Of a stretch of 64,000 bases of DNA, positions 48,458 through 58,178 are shown piece after piece. Numbering within the stretch: position 1 is the stretch's first letter; each line of letters starts with the position of its first letter. Made by a program: the position numbers and the translations under genes. This DNA is from Marinoscillum pacificum (lineage in GTDB: Bacteria; Bacteroidota; Bacteroidia; Cytophagales; Cyclobacteriaceae), in contig NZ_JAMZMJ010000001.1 of NCBI RefSeq assembly GCF_024714495.1, forward strand, positions 1,116,001 to 1,180,000. The letters run 5' to 3'. Below the pieces are notes generated by a model, which saw nothing but the letters and a program-made list of their open reading frames with translations, had not been told where the DNA came from and made no database searches.

Positions 48458-50240
48458 GAATAGTCACAAAAAAGCAGGATCCTCGATTAGGCTCCGACTC
48501 CAACTTCAAGTTACCCTTCAATTGTTCAACATATTTCTTCACAATTGACAACCCAAGGCCAGTTGAAGATTCGCCTGCTGTTGGTTTAGCGCTTAACTTT
48601 TGATACCTGGCAAACATCATTTGTTTATCTGATTCCGTAAATCCCGGACCTTGATCTTGTATTTGGAAGACCACTTCCTCCTCTTTACATTCCGCTGAAA
48701 TGACAATTTTTGAATTGACTGGCGAGAATTTGACAGCATTGGACATCAAGTTTTCCAATACTTGCAACAATAACAAGTGGTCTGTGGAGATGATGTATTG
48801 ATGACTGCAAGGATTAAGCTCTATTTCAATATTCTTTTTGTTAGAAACAAGCCCGTAACGTTTGACTATATCCTCAAGCAATTGACTTACATAAACTGGC
48901 TCATGAAGTATTTCGTGCTTATCTAGAGAGTTCTCATCCAGCATTTTGGTAATCATCTGGTTTAAGCGATAGGCACTTTTACCAATCTGACCAACCATCT
49001 CCATATGATCATCATCCACATTCTCGAGTTGAGATTTTAACGCCCCAGCTAATCCTATAATTTGCCCCAAAGGCGAACGCATATCATGCGCCAAAATGCT
49101 TACCAAATTATTCTTTTCCTCATTGATGGAAATGAGCTGATTATTTCTATTTGTTAATTGCTCATTTTTAATAGCAATGGCTTTCTGCTGTTTCTCAATT
49201 TGTCTTTTCTGATAACTTAATTCCCTTTTGGACTTACGGTTTTTTAGGTATAAAACTATTACCACAATAAGAAAGAACAATATGATGATCATTCCTATGA
49301 TCAGGTATTTTTTAACCGATTGTTCTTGCTCTAATTCTTGGTTGGCATTACGAATAAGCTGGTTTTGAAGTTCTTTTTCCTTGGTGAGAATTGAAGTAGA
49401 TAAACTCTCCGAATTATAAATTTCATCAATTGCTCGATACAATTCCTCTCCTAAATACTTGGAGATACTTTCCTCCACTCGAGGCCCATATTTCAGATCT
49501 TTCAAAAACTCATTAAATGGAACATCCCAGTCGCTATGCAGAGGCATGATGATTCCATATCCATCTCCTCTGATAGTAAAAAAGTTCTGCCTGGTTAAAC
49601 TTCCTCCATTCTGAATTAGCTTCAAGTAGATAGGCAAGTCTATAAACCCAAATCTATTATCAGCTTTTGCGATGGCTTCCAAAATATTATCACCACTTGG
49701 TATGTATTCCATCTTGAAAGTAGCTCCAAGTTGATTTTTCAAATCGAATAACATGTGCTCATACGTGGTGCTCTTAATGGTGACAGCCACCTTATCGATC
49801 ATAAAATCCTCTATATCCTCCAATGTGCTGACTATGGGTGTTCCTTCACTGGAAACAAGCACGGTAATGTCTGGTAAATAGGGTTTTGTAAATTTCATTT
49901 CCCGTGCTCTCTCTTCGGTTATGGAGAATGCTGAAATACCAAAGACGTTAGGTTGATTTGAAGTTTTAACCCGATTCATGATGCCTGGAAAATTGACATC
50001 TTCAATCCAATTTATTGTTAACTGAACTTGGTACCTTTCCTTCAGAAATTCTTGAAATTCAAGCATCATGTCAGCTTCGATTCCCTTCATTTCGCCATTA
50101 ACTTCTTCAATGAAAGGCCTTGAGGTATACCATGCAAGATCAAGACTCGCGGCATGAGTCTTTTGTGCTTCTTCCCAGGATTGAGCGCCCACGGCAGAAA
50201 ACAGCATAGTTAATGGTAGAAATAAGGCTAGGCGGACCAT
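48447..50240 (-). CDS. Sensor histidine kinase with periplasmic solute-binding domain
   Basis: I place the start at the Met that opens a signal peptide (MVRLALFLPLTMLFSAVGAQ), not at the GTG 99 bases upstream. The periplasmic part (residues about 25-265) is a family-3 solute-binding domain: LDLAWYTSRPFIEEVNGEMKGIEADMMLEF, ITEERAREMKFTKPYLPDITVLVSSEG. Next come a helix (IIGMIIILFFLIVVIVLYL), a coiled coil, the HisKA box LVSILAHDMRSPLGQI and the ATPase motifs NLMSNAVKFS, DQGPGF and TGLGLSIVKKYVEQLKG. It thus senses an amino-acid-like ligand. No receiver domain or response-regulator gene is adjacent, so the partner must be elsewhere. Confidence 0.9.
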   Translation of the reverse strand: MVRLALFLPLTMLFSAVGAQSWEEAQKTHAASLDLAWYTSRPFIEEVNGEMKGIEADMMLEFQEFLKERYQVQLTINWIEDVNFPGIMNRVKTSNQPNVFGISAFSITEERAREMKFTKPYLPDITVLVSSEGTPIVSTLEDIEDFMIDKVAVTIKSTTYEHMLFDLKNQLGATFKMEYIPSGDNILEAIAKADNRFGFIDLPIYLKLIQNGGSLTRQNFFTIRGDGYGIIMPLHSDWDVPFNEFLKDLKYGPRVEESISKYLGEELYRAIDEIYNSESLSTSILTKEKELQNQLIRNANQELEQEQSVKKYLIIGMIIILFFLIVVIVLYLKNRKSKRELSYQKRQIEKQQKAIAIKNEQLTNRNNQLISINEEKNNLVSILAHDMRSPLGQIIGLAGALKSQLENVDDDHMEMVGQIGKSAYRLNQMITKMLDENSLDKHEILHEPVYVSQLLEDIVKRYGLVSNKKNIEIELNPCSHQYIISTDHLLLLQVLENLMSNAVKFSPVNSKIVISAECKEEEVVFQIQDQGPGFTESDKQMMFARYQKLSAKPTAGESSTGLGLSIVKKYVEQLKGNLKLESEPNRGSCFFVTIPKS

Positions 50241-50358
50241 GTGGTTAAAATGCTCAATAATTACAAAACAAGCAACAGGATTGGAGTGAATGGGGATAAA
50301 CTGATAATGAATATTCCCTGAGCCATCTGGTTTTATCACATTTTCAATTTGGGAAGAT

Positions 50359-50366
50359 TAATTTTG
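50359..50366 (+). promoter_or_regulatory. -7 box of the DUF3859 gene
   Basis: TAATTTTG fits TAnnTTTG and ends 6 bases before the proposed ATG at 50373, implying an almost leaderless transcript. This supports the shorter start for that gene. Confidence 0.5.
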
Positions 50367-50372
50367 TGCCGG

Positions 50373-50765
50373 ATGAAGAAGAAAAACAACCGACCTATAG
50401 AAATAGACCTAATCAATTATGGCCTATACAGTGAATGGGATGGCGAGAACAGCAACCTGCCTAAATTCATTGAATTGACCGACAAAGTAGAAGCCAAAAT
50501 TGGAGTGGAGTTTGGAATGATCGTAGAAATACGCAAAGCAAGAGGAAGGTATTTAGACTTTGAGATTGATCACCCTCCTTTTCCAGACGAATCCGGAGAA
50601 ATTGCTCCACCGTTCACTGGTACATTCAGAGTCAAACACAACCCTTTTAAGTTCTTCTTAGGAGACACTGTTTGGCATCCAATTGAAGATAAGCGTGGTT
50701 ATTGGAAACTTTCTATATTTTTGGATGGTGACCTTCTGATTACCAAAACAATAGACTTGTATTAA
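50373..50765 (+). CDS. DUF3859-like protein
   Basis: I start at the internal ATG because a -7 box lies 6 bases before it and because MKKKNNRPIEIDLINYGLYSEW begins the conserved region. The 130-residue product is beta-rich: GVEFGMIVEIRKARGRYLDFEIDHPPF, FRVKHNPFKFFLGDTVWHPIEDKRGYWKLSIFLDGDLLITKTI. This matches the shape of DUF3859 proteins, whose function is unknown; the last part resembles an Ig-like domain. There is no signal peptide. The GyrI-like gene begins 1 base after its stop. Confidence 0.75.
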   Translation: MKKKNNRPIEIDLINYGLYSEWDGENSNLPKFIELTDKVEAKIGVEFGMIVEIRKARGRYLDFEIDHPPFPDESGEIAPPFTGTFRVKHNPFKFFLGDTVWHPIEDKRGYWKLSIFLDGDLLITKTIDLY

Positions 50766-50766
50766 G

Positions 50767-51270
50767 ATGCTAATCGATCCAAAAATCATCAAACTTGAGG
50801 CTAAAACCATGATTGGCATGTCTATTACAACAAGCCAATCTCAAGTTGAACACTCTCAGGTATTATGGAGCTCTTTCATGCCTCGTAAAAAGGAAATAGT
50901 TGATCTTTTGGATCACAATCTTTATTCCATTCAAATTTACCCTAGTGGTATTGATTTTGGTAAATTCAACCCCCAGACGCCCTTTCAAAAATGGACTGCT
51001 GTAGAAGTAAAAAGTTCTAATACTGTTCCGAAAGGAATGAAATCATTAAATATCCCCAAAGGAGAATATGCCATATTCATCCACCATGGTCCAGCAAGAA
51101 GCTTTCCTAAAACAGCTCAGTACATTTTTGGGATGTGGCTTCCTAACTCCATTTATGAATTTGACAACAGACCACAGTTTGAAGTAATGGCACCTGATTA
51201 CCTTGGTCCTGAACATGAAGATGCACAGGAAGAGGTCTGGATTCCAATTAAAAGAAAAGCAAATTATTAA
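50767..51270 (+). CDS. GyrI-like/AraC effector-binding domain protein
   Basis: The 167-residue protein consists of one SHS2/GyrI-like small-molecule-binding domain: PKIIKLEAKTMIGMSITTSQSQ (first strand), LWSSFMPRKKEI, YSIQIYP, WTAVEVKSSNTVPKGMKSLNIPKGEYAIFIHHGP (the central basket strand) and a YLGPEHEDAQEEVWIPIK ending. There is no attached DNA-binding domain. Stand-alone members bind or hydrolyse hydrophobic compounds. It starts 1 base after the DUF3859 gene and 30 bases before the VOC gene, so the three probably form one transcript. Confidence 0.88.
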   Translation: MLIDPKIIKLEAKTMIGMSITTSQSQVEHSQVLWSSFMPRKKEIVDLLDHNLYSIQIYPSGIDFGKFNPQTPFQKWTAVEVKSSNTVPKGMKSLNIPKGEYAIFIHHGPARSFPKTAQYIFGMWLPNSIYEFDNRPQFEVMAPDYLGPEHEDAQEEVWIPIKRKANY

Positions 51271-51300
51271 CACCCCCAACTTTCACATAAACACCTTAAA

Positions 51301-51753
51301 ATGAGACACTTTCTATTCACTTGCATTCTTGCAATAAGCATACAATTATCAGCACAAAACTTTAAGCCAGTAGTTAAAACAGATCACTTTGCAGTAGTGG
51401 TAACCGATCTTTCGGCAAGTGCACAATTTTACTCCGAAATTCTTGGCTTAGGAGAGATCACCAACCAAACCAAAAAATCAAATATCCGATGGTTTGCTTT
51501 CGCCGATGGTGTGGAATTACACTTAATCCAAACCAGTAAAGAAGGCATAGAAACCAAGAAAGACTTTCATTTGGCCGTTGCGGTGAATAGTTTACCTGAT
51601 TTCATCAAAATGCTAGAAGAGAAAAAGGTTCCTTTCGAAAGCTGGCAAGGAGAATCTGGCAAGTCTAATTCTCGTCCAGATGGAGTTAATCAAGTGTATA
51701 TTCAGGATCCTGATGGCTACTGGATAGAAGTCAACGACGCCAATAGGTTTTAA
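51301..51753 (+). CDS. Exported VOC-superfamily (glyoxalase-like) protein
   Basis: The 150-residue protein has a signal peptide (RHFLFTCILAISIQLSAQN) and then a vicinal-oxygen-chelate domain: VKTDHFAVVVTDLSASAQFYSEILGLGEI, WFAFADGVELHLIQ, FHLAVAVNSLPDFIKMLEEKKVPFE and VNQVYIQDPDGYWIEVND. The likely metal ligands are His27, Glu near FADGVELHL, His in DFHLAV and Glu in YWIEV. An exported VOC protein is somewhat unusual but common in Bacteroidota. The reaction is unknown. Confidence 0.88.
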   Translation: MRHFLFTCILAISIQLSAQNFKPVVKTDHFAVVVTDLSASAQFYSEILGLGEITNQTKKSNIRWFAFADGVELHLIQTSKEGIETKKDFHLAVAVNSLPDFIKMLEEKKVPFESWQGESGKSNSRPDGVNQVYIQDPDGYWIEVNDANRF

Positions 51754-51857
51754 AGTAAAATGCGGGCTAATACACCTTTAGTGTATCTCAAAGGTTTTAT
51801 TGATCATCCTTAACTTGCTTCAGAATCTCAATTAAAACTTTTGAGCTATTTAATATT

Positions 51858-53132
51858 TTAAAACTGTTTGAAACGATCAAACGCATCACGTTCAAGTTGC
51901 TCTCTATGACCAGGGTGGGCAATATTGATTAATGCATGAGCTCTTTCTCTAAGATTCTTGCCATACAAGTCAGCCACACCATATTCTGTAACGATATAAT
52001 GTACGTGTGCCCTTGTAGTTACGACTCCCGCTCCTGGCTTCAGTATTGAACTTATTTTAGACTCACCCTTCTTCGTCGTGGATGTTAAAGCAATGATTGG
52101 TTTACCTCCAGGTGAAAGTGATGCTCCTCGAATAAAGTCCATTTGCCCTCCTACGCCTGAATACATTTTAGTGCCAATGGAGTCAGCATTGACCTGCCCA
52201 GTAATGTCCACTTCAATAGCACTGTTGATGCTTATCATTTTTGGAAGCTTTCTAATGACTGCTGTATCATTCACATACTGAATATCCAATATTCGCACCA
52301 TGGGATTGTCATCCACAAAGTCATACAACTTCCTGGTTCCTAATAAGAAACCAGAAACAATCACATCTTTATGCCTTGTTTTATACTTATTGGTCACTAC
52401 ACCTTGTTCAACCAATGGAATTATGCCATCTGACAACATCTCTGTATGAATGCCAAGATCTTTATGATTGCCCAAACAACTCAAAACAGCATCTGGAATG
52501 GCTCCTATTCCCAATTGTAGCGTTGATCGATCTTCTATCATTCCAGCAATATGCTGCCCGATTTGCTCTTCCTCAGGAGTTAACGGATGTGGAGTTAATT
52601 CGTGAATCTCTTCTTCTAACTCTATATAGTCTGTGAAGCGATTCATATGTATAATCCCATCTCCATGAGTTCGAGGCATTCTAGGGTTGATCTGAGCGAT
52701 CACAATTTTGGCCACATCCACAGCAGCTTTAGAAGCATCAACTGAAATTCCCATAGAACAGAAACCGTGCTTATCTGGAGGTGATACCATGATAAGCGCT
52801 ACATCAATTGGCACTACACCATTTCGAAACATGATTGGAATCTCACTTAAGAAACTTGGAATAAAATCCGCATATCCATTGGCTGTAGCAGATCTACAAT
52901 TCGCTCCTAAAAAGAAGGAATTCACATGAAAAGAATCCTTAAGTGCAGGATCAGTATATGGGGCAGTACCTTCAGTGTGCATGTGATAAATCTCCACTCC
53001 TTTGAGTTCATCGGCGCGATCGGTCATCGCTTGAACCAGGGAGTTTGGGGTGGCTCCTGCTGTATGAATGTACACATGATCGCCTGATTTGATGTGTCGT
53101 ACAGCACTGGTAGGTGTCGTTGCTTTCTTCAT
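51858..53132 (-). CDS. Acetyl-CoA hydrolase/4-hydroxybutyrate CoA-transferase family protein
   Basis: The 424-residue protein has the CoA-transferase family I (Cat1/AbfT) signature: VQAMTDRADELKGVEIYHMHTEG, GANCRSATANGYADFIP, MVSPPDKHGFCSMGISVD, LQLGIGAIPDAVL and MISINSAIEVDITGQVNADSIG. In the last motif the Glu forms the covalent CoA thioester. GVGGQMDFIRGASLSPGGKPIIAL and VHYIVTEYGVADLYGKNLRERA complete it. It transfers CoA between acetate and an acyl group such as 4-hydroxybutyrate, butyrate or succinate. It is a single gene with no obvious partner nearby. Confidence 0.93.
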   Translation of the reverse strand: MKKATTPTSAVRHIKSGDHVYIHTAGATPNSLVQAMTDRADELKGVEIYHMHTEGTAPYTDPALKDSFHVNSFFLGANCRSATANGYADFIPSFLSEIPIMFRNGVVPIDVALIMVSPPDKHGFCSMGISVDASKAAVDVAKIVIAQINPRMPRTHGDGIIHMNRFTDYIELEEEIHELTPHPLTPEEEQIGQHIAGMIEDRSTLQLGIGAIPDAVLSCLGNHKDLGIHTEMLSDGIIPLVEQGVVTNKYKTRHKDVIVSGFLLGTRKLYDFVDDNPMVRILDIQYVNDTAVIRKLPKMISINSAIEVDITGQVNADSIGTKMYSGVGGQMDFIRGASLSPGGKPIIALTSTTKKGESKISSILKPGAGVVTTRAHVHYIVTEYGVADLYGKNLRERAHALINIAHPGHREQLERDAFDRFKQF

Positions 53133-53319
53133 GTAACAAAGTTCTTGATTTGAGTATAATGGTAAACCGCGCTCGTCATTTCAATAAATGATTTATGTCA
53201 AAACAAACTCAAAATAAGACACTTAAACATTCATTGATATCTAATACCGACCCAATGAGCATTTATCCGACGGTAAAAAACTAAGAACAACTAAATAGGT
53301 CTTTAGCTAATATTACCTT

Positions 53320-56160
53320 ATGAGAAACATTCTTTACCCCCTTATCATCCTTCTTGGAATATTGACCATTAGTTGTCAGAAAACTCCCCAAAAAGAAGTT
53401 GAAACAATCTTTAACGTACCTTTTGAAAAGATCAAGCTTGACAATGGACTTGAAGTAGTATTTCACATAGATCGATCAGACCCTGTGGTAGCAGTTGCTC
53501 TTACTGCTCATGTAGGATCAGCTAGAGAATTACCTGGCAGAACAGGTTTTGCTCATTTATTTGAACACTTATTGTTCCTGGAATCTGAAAACCTTGGTAA
53601 AGGGGGATTGGACAAAATGAGTGCTCGAATTGGAGGGTCGGGAGCTAATGGATCTACTTCCAGAGATAGAACTAACTACTTTCAAACAGTACCCAATGAC
53701 GCCTTGGAAAAAATGATTTGGGCAGAATCGGACAAGTTAGGGTGGTTCATCAACACCGTAACCGAACCAGTACTTGCCAAAGAAAAGCAAGTAGTAAAAA
53801 ACGAAAAACGACAGAGCTATGACAACCGCCCATACGGACACACTAGCTATGTAATTGATAAAAATCTTTATCCAGAAGATCATCCTTACAACTGGCAAGT
53901 GATTGGTTCCCTGGAAGACCTTCAGAACGCAACACTGCAAGATGTAAAAGATTTCTTCAATAGATGGTATACTCCAAATAACGTCACTTTGACAATTTCA
54001 GGAGATTTTGACGTGAATGAAGCTAAAGAATGGGTCCACAAATACTTTGATGAAATTCCTAGTGGAGAAGAAGTGCAACCAATGACTGTAAGACCAGGAG
54101 TTCTTACAGAAACAATTAAAAAGTTTCATGAAGACAACTTTGCTAGACTTCCTGAACTGACACTTACCTGGCCTTCAGTGGAGCAATACCATCCTGATTC
54201 TTACGCACTCGATGTGCTTTCCTCCTACTTTTCACAGGGAAAAGAAGCACCTCTGAATCAAATACTTATTGAAGACAAACAATTGACCAACAATGTCAGT
54301 ATGTTTCAAAGGAGTTCAGAATTGGCCGGCCAACTTCAGCTAAGAATTAGAGCGTATGATGGTATTTATCTCGATTCAGTATTGAGTGCTGTTGAAAAAG
54401 GCTTTGCAAAATTTGAGTCAGAAGGCATTTCTCAGGAAGATCTCGATCGGATCAAAGCAGGACAAGAAACCATGTTTTACAATGGATTATCTAGTGTTTT
54501 AGGAAAGGGATTCCAATTAGCTCAATACAACATTTTTGCTGGGGACCCTGGTTTTATCCAACAAGACATTCAAAACATACTTGATGTCACAACTGATGAT
54601 GTTTCGAGAGTATATGAAACTTACATCAAGAACAAACCTTGCGTAGCAACGAGTTTTGTACCAACCGGAAGTACTAACTTAATTCTTACTGGTTCATCTA
54701 AAGCTGAAATAGTAGAAGAAGAAATCGTGCCTGGTGCAGAAGAAACGTTCGATGCATCACAACAAGCAGAATATGAAAAAACACCTTCATCTTTCGATCG
54801 GTCAATTGAACCTCCTTATGGTACAACGCCAGTTATAGCCACTCCAGATGTTTGGCAAGCTACTATCGACAATGGTCTTAAAATATTTGGCATTCAGTCT
54901 GATGAAGTACCATTGGTAGAATTCAACCTAGTTATCAAGGGAGGTCAATTGTTGGAAAAAATTAACAAACCAGGTGTAGCTAATCTGGTGGCCCAAATGA
55001 CGACCAAAGGAACCCAAAATAAGACCACAGCAGAATTAGAAAGCGCAATAGATAAACTGGGTGCCAACATCAGGGTTAGTGCAACAAATGACGCTATTGA
55101 AATCTCTGGCAATACACTTTCTAGAAACTATCAACAGACAATGGATTTGGTGTCAGAAATGATCTTGGAACCAAGATGGGATAGCGAGGAGTTTGACTTG
55201 TTAAAACAAAGTATAGCCAGTCAAATCAAACAACAAGAAGCTAACCCGAATGCAATTGCTCAAAATGCCTTCAATGTATTGGTTTATGGAAATGAAGATA
55301 TCAGAACGATGAATTCATTAGGAACGCTTGCTTCAATTGAGCTTATTAACCTGGAAGATCTAAAAACATACTATCAAAGTAATGTCAGTCCATCTGTGGC
55401 TACTTTACACATTGTTGGTGATATTGAGCAATCAACCGTAGTTGAAAGCTTAGAAGGACTCAAAAACAATTGGAAATCAACAGAAGTAACCATTCCTGAA
55501 CTCGACCAACCAAAACCGATTGAAAGTTCACAAGTCTATTTCTACGATGTACCAAATGCAAAGCAATCTGTACTCAATATTGGCTACTTAGCTTTGGCAG
55601 AAACGGATCCAGACTTCTACCCTGCTACCATTCTGAATTACAGATTAGGTGGCGGTGGATTTGCTTCTCAGTTGACGCAAGAACTACGTGAAGGAAAAGG
55701 ATACACTTATGGAGTACGTTCTAGATTTCAGGGAAGCACAGAACCGGGTCCATTTATGATTAGTAGTGGTGTTCGAACCAATGTAACGCTTGAATCCACC
55801 CTACTGATTAAGCAAATTCTTGAAAACTATGGTCAAGAGTTCAATGAATCTGATCTGGAAACCACTAAGAGTTCCATGATTAAAAGCAATGCAAGAGCTT
55901 TTGAAACATCACGCGCCAAACTTAGCATGCTTCAGGATATGAGTAAATATGGCTGGAAAGCCAGCTACCTTCAAGACCGAATTGCAACAGTAGAAGTCAT
56001 AACTGTCGAAGAGATTCAAGGCCTAGCGAAACAATACCTTAATCAGGATCAAATGATTTGGTTGGTTGTCGGAGATGCCAAAACACAATTAGATAGAATG
56101 GAAGAATTAGGATTTGGCAAGGCAGTTCTTATCAATGACATGACTCCTCCAGAGCAATAA
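53320..56160 (+). CDS. M16-family zinc metallopeptidase, lipoprotein, two-domain form
   Basis: The 946-residue protein has a lipoprotein signal with Cys19 (ILTISCQK) and two tandem M16 units. The first contains the inverted zinc motif HLFEH (residues 79-83) in GRTGFAHLFEHLLFLES; the downstream Glu ligand is expected in VVKNEKRQSYDNRPYG. The second unit (from about residue 510, WQATIDNGLKIFGIQSDEVPLVEFNLVIKGGQL) lacks HxxEH and keeps the RxxxY-type element LREGKGYTYGVRSRFQGS. This active/inactive pairing is the normal design of pitrilysin-like bacterial peptidases, which degrade peptides at the envelope. It is a single transcription unit ending in a terminator. Confidence 0.94.
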   Translation: MRNILYPLIILLGILTISCQKTPQKEVETIFNVPFEKIKLDNGLEVVFHIDRSDPVVAVALTAHVGSARELPGRTGFAHLFEHLLFLESENLGKGGLDKMSARIGGSGANGSTSRDRTNYFQTVPNDALEKMIWAESDKLGWFINTVTEPVLAKEKQVVKNEKRQSYDNRPYGHTSYVIDKNLYPEDHPYNWQVIGSLEDLQNATLQDVKDFFNRWYTPNNVTLTISGDFDVNEAKEWVHKYFDEIPSGEEVQPMTVRPGVLTETIKKFHEDNFARLPELTLTWPSVEQYHPDSYALDVLSSYFSQGKEAPLNQILIEDKQLTNNVSMFQRSSELAGQLQLRIRAYDGIYLDSVLSAVEKGFAKFESEGISQEDLDRIKAGQETMFYNGLSSVLGKGFQLAQYNIFAGDPGFIQQDIQNILDVTTDDVSRVYETYIKNKPCVATSFVPTGSTNLILTGSSKAEIVEEEIVPGAEETFDASQQAEYEKTPSSFDRSIEPPYGTTPVIATPDVWQATIDNGLKIFGIQSDEVPLVEFNLVIKGGQLLEKINKPGVANLVAQMTTKGTQNKTTAELESAIDKLGANIRVSATNDAIEISGNTLSRNYQQTMDLVSEMILEPRWDSEEFDLLKQSIASQIKQQEANPNAIAQNAFNVLVYGNEDIRTMNSLGTLASIELINLEDLKTYYQSNVSPSVATLHIVGDIEQSTVVESLEGLKNNWKSTEVTIPELDQPKPIESSQVYFYDVPNAKQSVLNIGYLALAETDPDFYPATILNYRLGGGGFASQLTQELREGKGYTYGVRSRFQGSTEPGPFMISSGVRTNVTLESTLLIKQILENYGQEFNESDLETTKSSMIKSNARAFETSRAKLSMLQDMSKYGWKASYLQDRIATVEVITVEEIQGLAKQYLNQDQMIWLVVGDAKTQLDRMEELGFGKAVLINDMTPPEQ

Positions 56161-56176
56161 GAGGAAGCCAAAAAAG

Positions 56177-56207
56177 AAGCCCGTCTCCACACAGAGCCGG
56201 GCTTTTT
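56177..56207 (+). terminator. Intrinsic terminator of the M16 peptidase gene
   Basis: AAGCCCG pairs with CGGGCTT over a 14-base loop and is followed by TTT. It lies 16 bases after the peptidase stop codon; the A-rich left flank could also stop the convergent symporter transcript. Confidence 0.8.
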
Positions 56208-56232
56208 CATGTAAGTATAAAGAAGTTTCTTA

Positions 56233-58113
56233 TTACCAGAATACCGCGTACAATGCCACGATTATTACTACAATTCCCATTGCACCAAGGAAGAACGTTT
56301 TATCCGTTTTGAACAACTCAGGCTCAATGGTATAAGCTTTTGCGTCCTGTTTTGATGAATTGGCATTGGTATACATTATGATTGACAAGAATGCCATCAT
56401 AAAGGTTAGCATGAAGATGGAATGGAATCCTAAATTTCTCATACTCATACCAAACCATTCTGTACCAAACAAAAGTCCCAAAACAAGTGTTAAAGCACCT
56501 GCTGCACCAAATATTAATCCAGCCTGACGGAATTTCTTCTTTTTGTCTTCGCTTGCTTCCTTTGTTGCCACTTGATTAGAATCAGTCAATGTTAAAATCA
56601 ACGCAAGAGAGATCAACACCATACATACATATCCCATACGGATGATGAAAGGAAGATCAGGAAGTAACAACTTAAATGCGATACCTACTGGTAGTGTAGC
56701 GATAGTTGTCCAAAGTGCAGCTCTATTTGTAGCACGTTTCCACAGGATACCCATACCAAACACAACAACCACACCTGGATATATAAACCCTGTATATTCC
56801 TGAATGTATTGGAATGCCTGATCCAAACCACCAAGCAATGGCTTAGCAGCAAAGACAGCAATAACCAAGGCCACAAATGCAGCGATACGTCCTATTTTTA
56901 CCAATTGAGTTTGACTCGCTTCAGGATTAATAATGTCTTTGTAAATATCTAAGGTAAAGATGGTTGATGTAGAGTTCAACATAGATGCCAATGAAGACAC
57001 TACAGCTGCAATCAATGCTGCAAACGCTAAACCTCTTATACCTGTCGGAGCAAAGTTTCTCAACAACCAAGGATAAGCCTGATCGGCCTTGTCAATAGTA
57101 CCAGACAGTCCTTCAATCGAGTGGCTCAAATCTGGATGGTTGAACATTACATAAGCAGTAATACCCGGTACAATCACAATGATTGGAATCAAAATCTTTA
57201 AGAACCCAGCGAAAATCAATCCTCGTTTAGCCTCTTGTAAACTCTTAGCAGCTAAACCTTTCTGAATGATGTACTGATTGAATCCCCAATAGCCGATATT
57301 GATCAACCACATCGCTCCAAAAATTACAGCCAATCCAGGAAGATCAATGTAAGGATCTTTAGTTCCTCCACTTCCATCAGGAATAGAGGCTACACCTTCT
57401 TCTAAAATCATACTAAAGTGTAGGTCTGAAGGCACTTCTCTCACTTTGTTCAAGACTATCATGAAGCCTTCAATAGCTCCACCATCATCTCCAGCAACTG
57501 CTGAAAGTGCGAAGAAAGCGGTGATCAAACCACCACCAACGAGGAATACTACTTGAATAACATCGGTCCATGCTACCGCTTTCAAACCACCATAGATGGA
57601 GTAAATACCTGCGAAAATCAACAACCCTGGAACGCCATAAACCATTGGCCACCCCAAAATTTCTTCCATTGCCAAAGCTCCAAGCCAGGCCACTGAAGTT
57701 AGATTCACAAATATGTAAACCAACAACCAGAAGAATGAGAAAAAAAAACTCACGCCTTTTCCATACCGTTCCTTTGCAAACTGTGGAATTGTATAGATTT
57801 TGTTGTTGATCATTTGCGGTAGTAAGAACTTGGCAACCAAAATCAAGGTCACAGCTGCAAGCCACTCATAGGCCGCAATACCGATCCCTACAGCAAATCC
57901 AGAACCGGACATCCCGATAAAGTGTTCTGCTGAAATGTTGGCAGCGATCAAAGATGCACCAATGGCCCACCATGATAGCGAGTTACCTGCCAGGAAGTAG
58001 TCGTTAGCCGTTTTTTCATGTCCCTTTTCGTCTCTAGACAAGTAGAGACCAATGGCCATGATCACAACGCAGTAGGCTCCGAATACAACGTAATCAAGCG
58101 TTAAAAATCCCAT
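56233..58113 (-). CDS. Sodium/solute symporter (SSS family, SGLT-like)
   Basis: The 626-residue protein has about 14 membrane helices. It starts LDYVVFGAYCVVIMAIGLYLSRDEKGHEKTANDYFLAGNSLSWWAIGASLIAANISAEHFIGMSGSGF, the SGLT signature of helices 1 and 2. GGLKAVAWTDVIQVVFLVGGGLIT and RGLAFAALIAAVVSSLASMLNSTSTIFTLDIYKD carry the second sodium-site serines. Length and motifs favour a sodium/sugar symporter (vSGLT-like). At the end of the arabinose/pentose cluster, it probably imports arabinose or another pentose. An intrinsic terminator separates it from the transaldolase gene. Confidence 0.93.
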   Translation of the reverse strand: MGFLTLDYVVFGAYCVVIMAIGLYLSRDEKGHEKTANDYFLAGNSLSWWAIGASLIAANISAEHFIGMSGSGFAVGIGIAAYEWLAAVTLILVAKFLLPQMINNKIYTIPQFAKERYGKGVSFFFSFFWLLVYIFVNLTSVAWLGALAMEEILGWPMVYGVPGLLIFAGIYSIYGGLKAVAWTDVIQVVFLVGGGLITAFFALSAVAGDDGGAIEGFMIVLNKVREVPSDLHFSMILEEGVASIPDGSGGTKDPYIDLPGLAVIFGAMWLINIGYWGFNQYIIQKGLAAKSLQEAKRGLIFAGFLKILIPIIVIVPGITAYVMFNHPDLSHSIEGLSGTIDKADQAYPWLLRNFAPTGIRGLAFAALIAAVVSSLASMLNSTSTIFTLDIYKDIINPEASQTQLVKIGRIAAFVALVIAVFAAKPLLGGLDQAFQYIQEYTGFIYPGVVVVFGMGILWKRATNRAALWTTIATLPVGIAFKLLLPDLPFIIRMGYVCMVLISLALILTLTDSNQVATKEASEDKKKKFRQAGLIFGAAGALTLVLGLLFGTEWFGMSMRNLGFHSIFMLTFMMAFLSIIMYTNANSSKQDAKAYTIEPELFKTDKTFFLGAMGIVVIIVALYAVFW

Positions 58114-58131
58114 CGTTTTTAAGTTATGTGT

Positions 58132-58162
58132 AAAAAAAGCACCAACGAGAATCGCTGGTGCT
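58132..58162 (-). terminator. Intrinsic terminator between transaldolase and symporter genes
   Basis: On the minus strand AGCACCA pairs with TGGTGCT (inner CG/CG pairs extend the stem) and runs into seven T. It is 16 bases after the transaldolase stop and about 20 bases before the symporter start, so it would reduce transcription into the symporter gene. Confidence 0.85.
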
Positions 58163-58178
58163 ATTGACTAATATTCAA

